A DNA stretch of 64,000 nucleotides from Desertimonas sp963786985 (GCA_963786985.1 CAWBBL010000016.1:186001-250000); one strand, 5' to 3'; shown: positions 15,655 to 24,103, counted from the first letter of the stretch. Notes: generated by a model from the letters alone, not told the origin. Made by a program: numbers and translations.

Positions 15655-16797
15655 ATGCCTGTCACCACGGAGCAGCTCGTCGAGGCCCTGCGGCCCGTCG
15701 AGGACCCTGAGCTGCACCGCTCGATCGTCGAACTCGGGATGGTGCGCCGCGCCGAACTGAGGGCCGACGGCGTCGCGTCCGTGCTCGTCGCCCTCACCGT
15801 GGCCGGCTGTCCGTTGCGCAACGAGATCACGTCGCGCGTCGACGCGGCGCTGTTGGCCCTCGACGACGTGACCGCCGTCGACCTCGAGTTCACGGTGATG
15901 ACCGACGAAGAGCGTGAGGAACTGCGCGTCAAGCTGCAAGGGAACGGTCACGGGCACACTCACGGCCAGCCCCAAGGTCATGCCGCCGGCCGACCAGTGC
16001 CGTTCAACCAGCCGGGATCGAAGACTCGACCGCTGCTGATCTCGTCCGGCAAGGGTGGCGTCGGCAAATCGTCGGTCGCCACCAATCTCGCCGTCGCCCT
16101 GGCCGCCCGGGGCCACACGGTCGGTGTCGTCGACGCCGATATCTACGGGTACTCGATCCCGCGGATGCTCGGCGCCGACAGCGAGCCGGTCGTCATCGAC
16201 CAGATGCTCCTGCCGTCCGAGTCGTGGGGGGTGCGCTGCATGTCGATCGGCTACTTCGTGCCCGAAGGCCAGGCCGTGATCTGGCGCGGCCCGATGCTCC
16301 ACAAGGCCCTCGAACAGTTCCTCAGCGACGTGTTCTGGGACGACCCCGAGTTCCTCGTCGTCGACATGCCACCGGGCACCGGCGACATCGCCATCTCGCT
16401 CAGCCAGTACCTCCCCCGCGGCGAGGTCTATGTCGTCACGACGCCGCAGCCGGCAGCCCAACAGGTAGCCCGGTTGTCGGCGGCGATGGCCGCCAAGGTC
16501 AACCTGACGGTCCGTGGCGTCATCGAGAACATGTCCTGGTTCACCGGCGACGACGGCAAGCGCTACGAGCTGTTCGGCAGCGGCGGGGGCGCCGAGCTCG
16601 CCGCCGAGCTGGATGTGCCGCTGCTCGCCCAATTGCCGCTGGTCCCCGAGTTGCGCCAGGGTGGCGACACCGGGCGCCCCATCGCGGCCGTCGATCCGCA
16701 CAGCGAGGCCGGCGCGGCATTCCACCGACTCGCCGAGAGCATCGCCGTCGACCTGCGCCCGAAGAAGGTGTTCAGCGACGCGCTGCGCGTCACCTGA
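15655..16797 (+). CDS. mrp: Mrp/ApbC-family iron-sulfur carrier ATPase
   Basis: 380 residues. An N-terminal MIP18/DUF59 domain (about 1-85, with VEDPEL and AGCPLR) is followed by a His/Gly-rich linker (GHGHTHGQPQGHA) and a P-loop domain with GKGGVGKSSV near residue 130, VDADIYGYSIPRM, and DMPPGTGD. It carries Fe-S clusters to apoproteins in the cytosol. The C-terminal CxxC of many Mrp proteins is missing (IENMSWFTGDDGKRYELFG), as in several actinobacterial homologs. AAAAGGAG lies ten bases before the ATG. It is divergent from the sufR-like regulator. Confidence 0.92.
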   Translation: MPVTTEQLVEALRPVEDPELHRSIVELGMVRRAELRADGVASVLVALTVAGCPLRNEITSRVDAALLALDDVTAVDLEFTVMTDEEREELRVKLQGNGHGHTHGQPQGHAAGRPVPFNQPGSKTRPLLISSGKGGVGKSSVATNLAVALAARGHTVGVVDADIYGYSIPRMLGADSEPVVIDQMLLPSESWGVRCMSIGYFVPEGQAVIWRGPMLHKALEQFLSDVFWDDPEFLVVDMPPGTGDIAISLSQYLPRGEVYVVTTPQPAAQQVARLSAAMAAKVNLTVRGVIENMSWFTGDDGKRYELFGSGGGAELAAELDVPLLAQLPLVPELRQGGDTGRPIAAVDPHSEAGAAFHRLAESIAVDLRPKKVFSDALRVT

Positions 16798-16823
16798 TCG
16801 TCCGCCGCCGCGCCATCGCCAAC

Positions 16824-16829
16824 TAGCGT
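16824..16829 (+). promoter_or_regulatory. -10 box (TAGCGT) before a short upstream ORF and sixA-like gene
   Basis: TAGCGT lies five bases before the ATG of an eight-codon ORF (16835-16861), which ends four bases before the phosphatase ATG at 16866. If transcription is leaderless, ribosomes meet the short ORF first. Confidence 0.35.
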
Positions 16830-16834
16830 CCGTG

Positions 16835-16861
16835 ATGTGCCCAGACCGAACGTCCGGCTGA
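16835..16861 (+). CDS. Possible eight-codon leader peptide
   Basis: ATG to TGA encoding MCPDRTSG, directly downstream of a TAGCGT box and four bases upstream of the phosphatase gene. It could be a leader peptide or a chance ORF; nothing but position supports it. Confidence 0.2.
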   Translation: MCPDRTSG

Positions 16862-16865
16862 CGCG

Positions 16866-17354
16866 ATGAGGCTGTTCGTCGTTCGGCATGTCAAGGCCGG
16901 TGTCCGATCTCGTTGGCGCGGAGCCGACGACTCGCGGCCGGCATCGAAGAGCGGGCGGGCACAGGCCGAGGCCCTCGCCGACCGGCTCGAGGGGGAGAGC
17001 GTGTCGGCACTGATCTCGTCACCGGCCGTGCGTTGCGTGCAGACCGTCGAACCCCTCGCCGACCGTCTCGGCCTGAAGATCGAGGTCGACGAACGTCTCG
17101 CCGAGGATTCGCCGACCGAGCCGGCGCTCGCCGTCGCCCGTGATGCGCCAGACGGCGCCGTGCTGTGCAGCCACGGGGACGTCATCCCGGAGCTGATCGC
17201 GGCGCTCGCCCGCCGCGGCATGGAACTGACCACGGCACCGGATTGGCGCAAAGCGACGCTGTGGATCCTCACCGGAAGCGAACAGGACCGCCGCCAGTCA
17301 GGCGGTGAGCAGCTGTTCAGCCACGCCCGAGTCGAGCCGCCCCCGGCGGTCTAG
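16866..17354 (+). CDS. SixA-like histidine phosphatase
   Basis: 162 residues of the histidine phosphatase superfamily. RHVKAG at residues 7-12 replaces the classic RHG/RHAKA and holds the catalytic His; SSPAVRCVQT and the second catalytic His in LCSHGDVI follow. SixA-type enzymes remove phosphate from phosphohistidine proteins. The C-terminal tail after residue 140 is poorly conserved. The gene is convergent with the ccm operon; the substrate here is unknown. Confidence 0.82.
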   Translation: MRLFVVRHVKAGVRSRWRGADDSRPASKSGRAQAEALADRLEGESVSALISSPAVRCVQTVEPLADRLGLKIEVDERLAEDSPTEPALAVARDAPDGAVLCSHGDVIPELIAALARRGMELTTAPDWRKATLWILTGSEQDRRQSGGEQLFSHARVEPPPAV

Positions 17355-17435
17355 ACCCGAGTGTTTCCGTCCACCCGAGTGCTACGCGCCGGACCTATCG
17401 ACCGCAGACACTCCGGTGGCCGCAAACACTCGGGT
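17355..17435. repeat. Dyad repeat family C (81 bp)
   Basis: Four copies of a unit like ACCCGAGTGTTTGCGG in the order plus, plus, minus, minus. Direct units are 18 bp apart on both sides, the inner inverted pair spans 45 bp, and the outer arms ACCCGAGTGTTT and AAACACTCGGGT pair perfectly. It fills the gap between the convergent sixA-like and ccmI genes and could terminate both. Confidence 0.75.
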
Positions 17436-17444
17436 GGGGAGGGG

Positions 17445-18194
17445 TCAGTCGGGCTGGGACTCGATCATCGTTCGGACGTCGGCGGGGGGATCGAGGTCGA
17501 GGCAGGTCGCTCGCTCCGATCGGGCGGCGTCGGCATCGCCGTCGAACTCGGCGGCGACGACCGACAAGAAGCAGTGCGCGTCGGGATACGTGGGATCAGC
17601 GTCGATCGCCTCGGACAGCTTCTGCCGGGCAGTCTCGACAGCGTCGGCGACGATGGCATCGTCGGATGACTGTGCGGCCACCGACAGCAGCAGCCAGGCA
17701 CTGTACGCCAGCGCCTCGGCGTGGTCTGGTTGCGCTTCGAGGACGTCGCCGTACAGCTCCATCGCCGCCACCGGGTCAGCGGCGCGGATCAGGCGCGCTT
17801 CGGCAAGCATCGCGGCGACGCCGTCACCTGGAAGGTCACCGGTGATCTCGTCCCCCGCCAAACGGTCCCCCGACGACTTGGCGACCAGCCACCCGGCACC
17901 AGCGGCGATGGCCACGATCGCGGCGACGACGCCGAGCCGGCGGGCCCAGCTCGCTTCGCGCCGCGGTGGAAGGCTGGCCCGGCCTGCGTCGATCTGGCGC
18001 AAGACCTCGGCAGCGCGCTTGGTGTAGCCGTCACGGAGCGTGACGTAGTCGTGCTCGTCGATGTCCCCGGCTGCGCGTTCGGCGTCGAGGTCGCGCAACG
18101 AACGCAGGAGGAACGATCGCTCCTCTTCGAGGGTGGCCAAGCGATCCGGGTCGATGACGACGGTGGTCGTGTCGGCCCCGCGGTCATCACCCAT
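17445..18194 (-). CDS. ccmI: CcmI-like cytochrome c biogenesis protein
   Basis: 249 residues. A cytoplasmic N-terminal helix pair with LEEERSFLLRSLRDLDAE and a DIDEHDY stretch, one membrane helix (about residues 88-106), then an extracytoplasmic TPR-like domain. CcmI/CycH-type proteins hold apocytochrome c for haem attachment with CcmF and CcmH. It is the last of nine ccm genes and overlaps ccmH by 8 bp. The sequence is divergent, so the name rests partly on position. Confidence 0.72.
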   Translation of the reverse strand: MGDDRGADTTTVVIDPDRLATLEEERSFLLRSLRDLDAERAAGDIDEHDYVTLRDGYTKRAAEVLRQIDAGRASLPPRREASWARRLGVVAAIVAIAAGAGWLVAKSSGDRLAGDEITGDLPGDGVAAMLAEARLIRAADPVAAMELYGDVLEAQPDHAEALAYSAWLLLSVAAQSSDDAIVADAVETARQKLSEAIDADPTYPDAHCFLSVVAAEFDGDADAARSERATCLDLDPPADVRTMIESQPD

Positions 18195-18687
18195 CGTGGT
18201 CTCCCGCGGCGAGAGCCGACGACACGATCGCCCGGTCCTCGTCGTCCGGCTCGTCGACGGTGCTTCCCCGCCGCCAGCGATGGAACGCCACCACGAGACC
18301 GGCACCGGCACCAATCACGGCCACTGCCGGTAACGCCCACACCAAGACGTTGAAGCCGTCGGCGGGCGGTACGAGGAGGATGTCATTGGGGAATGCCGCC
18401 TGGATCTCGGCGAGGATCTCGTCGTCGCTGAGCCGACCGTCGTTGACGAGGGACGTGATCTCGTTGCGCAGGTTGATCGACGCTCGATTCCGCGACTCGT
18501 ACACGCTCTCGCCATCGCAGACCGGGCAGGCCACGCGCCTGGCCAGGGCGTCGGCGCGCTCACCCGGATCGCTGACGCCGTTGCTCCCGCTGACTCCGAC
18601 GGCGAGGAGCACGACGGCGACCACGCCCAGCACCAACCAGCCCGGCCACTGCTTGACAGCACGGTTCAGCGACCAGTCGCCGGCCAT
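18187..18687 (-). CDS. ccmH: Cytochrome c maturation protein CcmH
   Basis: 166 residues. N-terminal membrane anchor (about 18-34), the redox pair in RVACPVCDGES (about residue 53), the NLRNEI and ILAEIQAAFP segments typical of CcmH, and a second membrane helix near residues 112-133. It reduces or presents the haem-binding cysteines of apocytochrome c on the outer face of the membrane. The ATG at 18687 shares one base with the ccmG stop (TGATG). Confidence 0.9.
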   Translation of the reverse strand: MAGDWSLNRAVKQWPGWLVLGVVAVVLLAVGVSGSNGVSDPGERADALARRVACPVCDGESVYESRNRASINLRNEITSLVNDGRLSDDEILAEIQAAFPNDILLVPPADGFNVLVWALPAVAVIGAGAGLVVAFHRWRRGSTVDEPDDEDRAIVSSALAAGDHDG

Positions 18688-19247
18688 CACGCCTCCCGTC
18701 CGCTGATCTCATCGATCACCGAGTCGAGCTGGGCGGTGGTGACCGGGTTGATCGTGCGCCAGCGGACGATCCCGTTGGGATCGACGATCCACGTCTCGGG
18801 CACGAGGGCGACGCCGAACGCCGTGGCGATCGAGCCCTCGTCGTCGTAGACGACTGGCCAGTCACCGCCTTCGTCGGCGAAGAACTCGGCCACCCCGTTG
18901 CGGTCGTCGCGGAACACGACGGTGACCAGTTCGGCACCGTCGATGCCGCGGCTGCGTTCCTGCTCGTCGAAGGCGACGAGCTCGGGGTGTTCCTCGACGC
19001 ATGGCACGCACTCCGGGTCGAAGAAGTTGACCACGACCCAGCTGCCCTTGCGACGGGCGAGGTCGAAGTCAGTCCCGTCGGCCAGCATGCCGACAGCGTC
19101 GGGAGCGGGCCGGCCGAGTAGCGGGGTGTCGGCAGTCTCCGTCTGACCGGTGTCGGCACCGGCCAGCACGACGAACAACCCGGCACACACGAGGGCGACG
19201 ACGATCGCCACGAACGGGGCGACGCGGCCACGTCGCGACTCAGACAT
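18687..19247 (-). CDS. ccmG: CcmG/DsbE thioredoxin-like protein
   Basis: 186 residues. One N-terminal membrane helix (about 10-30), then a TlpA/ResA-type thioredoxin fold with FFDPECVPCVEEHP carrying the CxxC active site, and the cis-Pro region VPETWIVDPNG. It keeps apocytochrome cysteines reduced outside the membrane. The start overlaps the ccmF stop region by 8 bp, within the ccm operon. Confidence 0.9.
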   Translation of the reverse strand: MSESRRGRVAPFVAIVVALVCAGLFVVLAGADTGQTETADTPLLGRPAPDAVGMLADGTDFDLARRKGSWVVVNFFDPECVPCVEEHPELVAFDEQERSRGIDGAELVTVVFRDDRNGVAEFFADEGGDWPVVYDDEGSIATAFGVALVPETWIVDPNGIVRWRTINPVTTAQLDSVIDEISGREA

Positions 19248-21300
19248 CGACGGTCTCCTCGATCTGGGGAAGATCCGTGTCAGTCGGCGATCTGGGGGTG
19301 ATTCGTTCCACGGCCTGCGACGATTCTTCCCCAGATGCCGGGACCGGCGCCGAGACGGGTGCCGTGGGTCGTCGCTGACGGCGGCCGGGGAAGGCGGCGA
19401 GCAGCGTGCCGACGGCCATCATCGCCCCGCCGAGCCACATCCACAGGATCAGCGGCTTGACGAAGGCGCGAATCGTCGCCTCCGTGGCGCCATCGGAAGC
19501 TCCCGGCTCGAGCGTCACGTAGAGGTCGTTGACCAGGCCGCTGTCGACGCTCGGCGTGCCAACGTCCATGCCGATCTGGAGGTAACGAGTGATCGCCGGG
19601 CTGACGACCGCTTCGCCGTCGACGACCACGTCAGCGGTCAACACTCGTGTGCGCTCGTCAGTGGTCTCGGCCACGCCCTGCAGCTCGAACGTGCGACCGC
19701 CCCACTCGACTGGCACGCCCGTCTCCAGGGCCAACGTTGCCGAGCGGGTGTAACTGTTCGACGCGGCGAGGGCGACGGCGACGACGATGACGCCGAGGTG
19801 CACGATCATCCCGCCATTGGCCCGCCCGACGAGACCTCGCCAACCCTGGCGACGGGTCGCCAGGACGATCTGGCGCAGCGCCGAGCCGGCGGCCCACCCA
19901 CCGAGACCGAACGCGACCAGCGGCGCCCAACCGGTCGCCCCTACGGCGACGGCGACGGCCAGGGCGACGACACCGCACACGGCGGGCCAGAACAATCGCT
20001 CGGCGAGCAGTTCCCCGCTGGCCTTGCGCCACGGCAGCACGGGGGCGACGGCCATCAGGAACAGCAGGGCCAGCCCGAGGGGCATCGTCAGGCGATCGAA
20101 GTACGGCGCGCCGACGTTGATCTGACGGTCCTGGAGCACCTCGACGAGGAGCGGGAACAGCGTTCCGAGGAGCACGACGAAGGCGAACAGGGCGAACAGC
20201 GCGTTGTTCGCCAAGAACGCGGCTTCCCGTGACAACGGCGAGTCGATCGTCCCCGGCGAGCGCAGACGGTCGCCGCGCCAGCCGATCAGCGCCAACGAGG
20301 TGACCACCACGACGCCGAAGAAGCCGAGCAGGTAGGCGCCGACCGGCCCGTCACCGAAAGCGTGCACGCTGGAGAGCACGCCAGAGCGGGTGAGGAACGT
20401 GCCGAGGATGGTCAGGGCGAACGTGGCGACGAGCAACGACAGGTTCCACACCCGCAGCATCCCGCGGCGCTCCTGGACGAGCACGGAATGGATGTACGCC
20501 GTCGCCGTCAGCCACGGCAGGAGGCTGGCGTTCTCGACGGGGTCCCACGCCCACACGCCGCTCCAGCCGAGCACGGCGTAGCTCCACCAGCCGCCGAGGA
20601 GGATGCCGATCGTGAGGAACGCCCAGGCGAACAGCGCCCAGCGCCGCGTCTCGAGCAGCCATCCCTCACCGACCCTTCCAGTGATCAGGGCGGCGATGGC
20701 GAAGGCGAACGGGACCGTCATCCCGACGTAGCCGAGGTACAGGATCGGCGGGTGGAACAGCACGAGGACGTGGTTCTGCAGCAGCGGGTTCGGTCCCGGT
20801 CCGAAGTTCCGGCCGGACACCCCGGCGCCGAAGGGATCAGCGGGGCCGAAGCTGACGAGGGCGAAGAAGGCCATCACGACGAACATCACGACGAGCGCCC
20901 AGGCGACGAGCGGATCGGCGGTGCGCTTGCGGAACTTCCACCCGACCGCGGCCGTGAATCCACCGAGGATCAACAGCCACAGCAGGATCGAACCTTCGAG
21001 GGCCGACCACATCGCCGCGACGTTGTAGAGGCGCGGTGTCGTCGCCGAACCGACTTGCTGGATGTAGGCGAGCGAGAAGTCGCGCGTGATCAGCGCCCGC
21101 TGCATCATCAGGGCAGCAATGGCCGCGCCGGCCAGGCAGAGGCCGGCGTAGATCGGTCCCTGGCGGAGCAGCCGGCGGTCGCCGGCGCGCAGCCCGACGA
21201 CGGTGACGATCGCCCCGCCGGACGCCGCGGCCAAGGCGAGGACGATGCCCGCCTTGCCGAACGCGGCGTTGGCCGAGATCGCGATCAACGACACGATCAC
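19240..21300 (-). CDS. ccmF: Haem lyase subunit CcmF
   Basis: 686 residues with about 15 membrane helices, normal for CcmF. It joins haem from holo-CcmE to apocytochrome c. The haem-binding Trp-rich motif is present (GWSGVWAWDPVENASLL), as are conserved His positions such as LFHPPILYLGY. The GTG start overlaps the ccmE stop (GTGA). The C-terminal tail is unusual: its last codons are made from a family A dyad repeat that runs into the gene at 19264-19334. Confidence 0.95.
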   Translation of the reverse strand: MIVSLIAISANAAFGKAGIVLALAAASGGAIVTVVGLRAGDRRLLRQGPIYAGLCLAGAAIAALMMQRALITRDFSLAYIQQVGSATTPRLYNVAAMWSALEGSILLWLLILGGFTAAVGWKFRKRTADPLVAWALVVMFVVMAFFALVSFGPADPFGAGVSGRNFGPGPNPLLQNHVLVLFHPPILYLGYVGMTVPFAFAIAALITGRVGEGWLLETRRWALFAWAFLTIGILLGGWWSYAVLGWSGVWAWDPVENASLLPWLTATAYIHSVLVQERRGMLRVWNLSLLVATFALTILGTFLTRSGVLSSVHAFGDGPVGAYLLGFFGVVVVTSLALIGWRGDRLRSPGTIDSPLSREAAFLANNALFALFAFVVLLGTLFPLLVEVLQDRQINVGAPYFDRLTMPLGLALLFLMAVAPVLPWRKASGELLAERLFWPAVCGVVALAVAVAVGATGWAPLVAFGLGGWAAGSALRQIVLATRRQGWRGLVGRANGGMIVHLGVIVVAVALAASNSYTRSATLALETGVPVEWGGRTFELQGVAETTDERTRVLTADVVVDGEAVVSPAITRYLQIGMDVGTPSVDSGLVNDLYVTLEPGASDGATEATIRAFVKPLILWMWLGGAMMAVGTLLAAFPGRRQRRPTAPVSAPVPASGEESSQAVERITPRSPTDTDLPQIEETVDV
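19264..19334. repeat. Dyad repeat family A, copy 3, inside ccmF
   Basis: 71 bp in the order plus, plus, minus: the reverse complement of the order in copies 1 and 2. Direct units start 28 bp apart (19264, 19292) and the inverted pair spans 43 bp. It lies inside the 3' end of ccmF, where it encodes part of the tail (including DTDLPQIEE), so it is read as protein without harming the conserved domain. Confidence 0.8.
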
Positions 21301-21777
21301 GCCTCGACGACGGGGCAGTCGGAGCGCTCGGCATCGACGCGATCGGGGTTCTCGGCCGTGTACTCGTTGGAGTGCTTGACCTCGATCTGATCACCCTCGA
21401 ACAAGGCCGTCGACGAGTCGGCCGTGGACGACGACCGGCTCGCACTCGGCGAAGATGCCGCCCGGCTCGCCTTCATAGCGCACCGGGATCGCCGCGTCGC
21501 CGAACACGATGGTGAACGTGGTGATGCCGCCGTCGGTCGCCACCGAATCAGCCGCCACGGTGCCCTGCACACGCAGCCGGCGCCCCTCCTCGCACCCGTC
21601 ACGAACGCCGATCTCGTCGGCGTTGCAGTAGTAGTCGATCGCCGAACCGAGGAACTTCGTGACGATGACCGTCCCGCTCACGACGACGACACCGAGCAGG
21701 GCGATCGCCGCCCAGTTGCGTCGCTTCTTCGCCGGCCGTCGTGTGGTCGGCCGCGGCGACAGATCGAGCTCAGTCAC
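21297..21777 (-). pseudogene. ccmE: Haem chaperone CcmE, split by an apparent frameshift
   Basis: The N-terminal part (from the GTG at 21777) has an anchor helix, a YYC...DGC insertion with two Cys, and the OB-fold segments LRVQGTV and VVVHGRL. It then meets a stop at 21391. The conserved C-terminus (STALFEGDQIEVKHSNEY), with the haem-binding HxxxY, is in the next frame and ends at 21297. Removing one base near 21415 would join them. All other ccm genes are intact, so a sequencing error or a very recent mutation is more likely than long-standing loss. Confidence 0.85.
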
Positions 21778-21908
21778 GTCCAGGGCTTGACCTCGTCCGG
21801 AAGTTCGGCCGTCACCTGACGGCCCCGGCGGATGACGTAGGCGGCATAGGCGGCGATCGCCCCGAACGTCACGGCATAGGCGGTGAGGATGAACCCGGCG
21901 TCTTCCAT
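21774..21908 (-). CDS. ccmD: CcmD, small haem exporter membrane protein
   Basis: 44 residues, easily missed. One membrane helix (GFILTAYAVTFGAIAAYAAY) followed by a basic cytoplasmic end (VIRRGRQ), the standard CcmD layout. CcmD helps release holo-CcmE from the CcmABC complex. The ATG shares one base with the ccmC stop and the TGA overlaps the ccmE GTG by 4 bp, which fixes both ends and proves it is read in the operon. Confidence 0.88.
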   Translation of the reverse strand: MEDAGFILTAYAVTFGAIAAYAAYVIRRGRQVTAELPDEVKPWT

Positions 21909-22672
21909 CAGACGAGTGCCTCCTGTTGGCGTTCGGCGATTGCCAGATCGAGGCCGGCCTCGTCGAGCAGGTCCTCGGCGGTCAGGGCCCGCTGGCGGTG
22001 GATCACCAACCAGGCGTAGAGCACCGTGAAGGCGACGATGCCGAGGAGCAGCGTGAACAGCATCAACCCGTCGAGTTCGACGTCACCGTCCGGTCGCAGC
22101 ACGGAGGCGTCCTGGTGCAGGCCCCGCCACAACTCGACACTGAAGTGGACGAGGGGGATCTCCAGCACGGCGAGCAGCGCCAGCACGCCGCTCCGGCGAG
22201 CTCGCTGGTCCGGCGTCCCGCCGAGACGGCGGACGGCGAGATAGCCGATGTACGTCACGAAGAGGAACGCAGTCGTCGTCAGCCGAGCGTCCCAGCGCCA
22301 GAAGACACCCCAGGTCAGCCGCCCCCACAGCATCCCGACGAACAGCGTGATGGCCATGAACAGCACGCCGACCTCGGCGCTCGCCCCGGCCAGGCGGTCC
22401 CACCCGAGGGCGTGCCTGCTGGGGAACAGGTAGAGCGCCGACGACAAGGCCGTGACGGCGAAGGCCAGGTAGGCGACCCACGCCGTCGGGGCGTGGAGGT
22501 AGAGCATCCGCACCGACTCGCCCTGGCTCTGATCGGCCGGCGTGAGCACGAGCCCGAAGACCACGACCGCGGCCAAGCCGACGAGCGCGGCGATGCCCAG
22601 CACTCGCGTCGCCGGGGTCGCCGTCGTCGCCGCTCTCGGTGCGCCGCTCACGTCGTCGATCCTCGCTCTCAC
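21908..22672 (-). CDS. ccmC: Haem-handling protein CcmC
   Basis: 254 residues with six membrane helices. It carries the Trp-rich haem motif in the form GVFWRWDARLTT and histidines in external loops (LYLHAPTAW, LVHFSVELWR). CcmC loads haem onto CcmE. The frame is open far upstream, but the GTG at 22672 overlaps the ccmB stop (GTGA), matching the coupling seen along the operon; a second in-frame GTG at 22651 is possible. Confidence 0.92.
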   Translation of the reverse strand: MRARIDDVSGAPRAATTATPATRVLGIAALVGLAAVVVFGLVLTPADQSQGESVRMLYLHAPTAWVAYLAFAVTALSSALYLFPSRHALGWDRLAGASAEVGVLFMAITLFVGMLWGRLTWGVFWRWDARLTTTAFLFVTYIGYLAVRRLGGTPDQRARRSGVLALLAVLEIPLVHFSVELWRGLHQDASVLRPDGDVELDGLMLFTLLLGIVAFTVLYAWLVIHRQRALTAEDLLDEAGLDLAIAERQQEALV

Positions 22673-23355
22673 GTTTCGTCCTCGATGAGCGGGCCGAACG
22701 CCAACGTGCCACCGGCGCCGAAGACGACAGCGAACAGGGCGACGAGCCCCGTCCAGGGCCAGCCGTCCACGACCGCTTGCTTGGCGCCGAGCGCTGCTTC
22801 GACCGCTCGGGTTGCTCCGATCAGAACCGGCGCCACCACTGGCAGCAAGAGCAGCGGGAGCAGTGTCTCCCGCCCCCGGGCACCAGCGGCGAGGCCGCCG
22901 TAGAGCGTACCAACGGTCGCCAGCGCCACCGTCGTCACCACCCACGTGACGACCAGCAGGAACACCCCGGACGGAACGATCTCGGCGTTGTACAGCACGA
23001 CGGCGAGCACCAGCAGCACGGCCTGGAGGACGGCGAGCTCGACCGCCAGGGCTGCCGCCTTGCCCCAGAACAGCGCCGATGGCCGGATCCCGGCGATGTG
23101 CAGGGCGTCGAGCGCGCCGTCCTCGCGTTCGACGACGAACGAGCGCTGCACGAGCAACAACAACGAGAACATCGTCGCCAGCACGATCAAGCCCGGCGAG
23201 ATGCGCCGCATCAACGACGTGTCGTCGATGGCGAATCCGAACATCACCATCACGACGGCGGCGAACGGAAGCACCTGGTTGAGGGCGACGCGGCTACGCC
23301 ATTCGACGAGGAGGTCGCGCCTGGCGATGAGCCACGCCGAGTCGAACCAAGTCAC
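22669..23355 (-). CDS. ccmB: Haem exporter permease CcmB
   Basis: 228 residues, about six membrane helices, beginning with the typical RRDLLVEWRSR segment before helix 1 and containing VEREDGALDALHIAGI, a CcmB hallmark. It is the membrane partner of the CcmA ATPase. The start overlaps the ccmA stop by 4 bp. Confidence 0.92.
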   Translation of the reverse strand: MTWFDSAWLIARRDLLVEWRSRVALNQVLPFAAVVMVMFGFAIDDTSLMRRISPGLIVLATMFSLLLLVQRSFVVEREDGALDALHIAGIRPSALFWGKAAALAVELAVLQAVLLVLAVVLYNAEIVPSGVFLLVVTWVVTTVALATVGTLYGGLAAGARGRETLLPLLLLPVVAPVLIGATRAVEAALGAKQAVVDGWPWTGLVALFAVVFGAGGTLAFGPLIEDET

Positions 23356-23993
23356 GCGGCGACCGATCGCACGGTCCCCCCGGCGAGGTCGACAACGCGC
23401 GACGCCAACGGCCTGGCACGGTCGGATTCGTGGCTGGCGACCAGTGCCGTGACCCCTGCCGCGGCGGCTTGACGGATGATCGTGTCAAGCGTGTCGCGGG
23501 CGGCTGCGTCGAGGCCGGCATGCGGCTCGTCGAGCAGCCACAGCTCGGCTCGGCGGACGACCAGGCAGGCGAGGGCGGTACGTCGCTGCTGGCCGGCGGA
23601 GAGCCGGCGCACGGGCACGGTGGCGAGTCGTCCGGCCAGCCCGAGCCGATCGAGCGCGGCCGTGCGCTCCTCGGCGGTCGCCCCCACCGTCGATCCCCAG
23701 AACGCCACGTTCTCGTCGACGGTGAGGTCGAGGTACAGCCCGTTGCGATGGCCGAGGACGCCGACGAGCGGGCGCAGCTGTTGGCGGTCGGTCGCCAGAT
23801 CGCAGCCGAGCACGACACCCCGACCACGGGTGAGCGGTACCAACCCGGCGCACAACCGCAGCAGCGTCGTCTTGCCGGCACCGTTCGGGCCGCGTAGCCA
23901 CACGATCTCGCCGCGATCGACGGACATCGTGACGCCGGCGACGGCTGGAAAGCGACCGAGCACGGCAACAGCGCCGTCGAGGTCCACCACCAT
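23352..23993 (-). CDS. ccmA: Haem exporter ATPase CcmA
   Basis: 213 residues, ABC ATPase with Walker A GPNGAGKTT (near residue 37), signature LSAGQQRR, Walker B LWLLDEP and switch His in ASHESD. The short length and LSAGQQRRTALA signature are typical of CcmA. Energy from ATP drives release of haem-loaded CcmE. First gene of the nine-gene operon ccmABCDEFGHI; no Shine-Dalgarno is visible before the ATG. Confidence 0.93.
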   Translation of the reverse strand: MVVDLDGAVAVLGRFPAVAGVTMSVDRGEIVWLRGPNGAGKTTLLRLCAGLVPLTRGRGVVLGCDLATDRQQLRPLVGVLGHRNGLYLDLTVDENVAFWGSTVGATAEERTAALDRLGLAGRLATVPVRRLSAGQQRRTALACLVVRRAELWLLDEPHAGLDAAARDTLDTIIRQAAAAGVTALVASHESDRARPLASRVVDLAGGTVRSVAA

Positions 23994-24000
23994 TATCGCT

Positions 24001-24017
24001 CGGGGGCTGCGCCCCCG
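24001..24017. repeat. Perfect 7-bp hairpin (CGGGGGC-TGC-GCCCCCG)
   Basis: A stable GC hairpin in the divergent gap between ccmA and the sortase gene, followed by degenerate GCTCGC-rich repeats up to about 24080. It may be structural or regulatory; it is too far from both 3' ends to be a normal terminator. Confidence 0.5.
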
Positions 24018-24103
24018 GACCCCATCCCCGCCCGGACTCGCTGGCGCTCGCTCGGTCGGATGCGCTCGCTTCGCTCGCCCATTGCCGGGCGACGTTAGCG
24101 CCG

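Noticed and set aside
21391..21602. Programmed ribosomal frameshift in ccmE
   Set aside because: No slippery heptamer or following pseudoknot is evident at the join, and six other genes show the same kind of one-base break.
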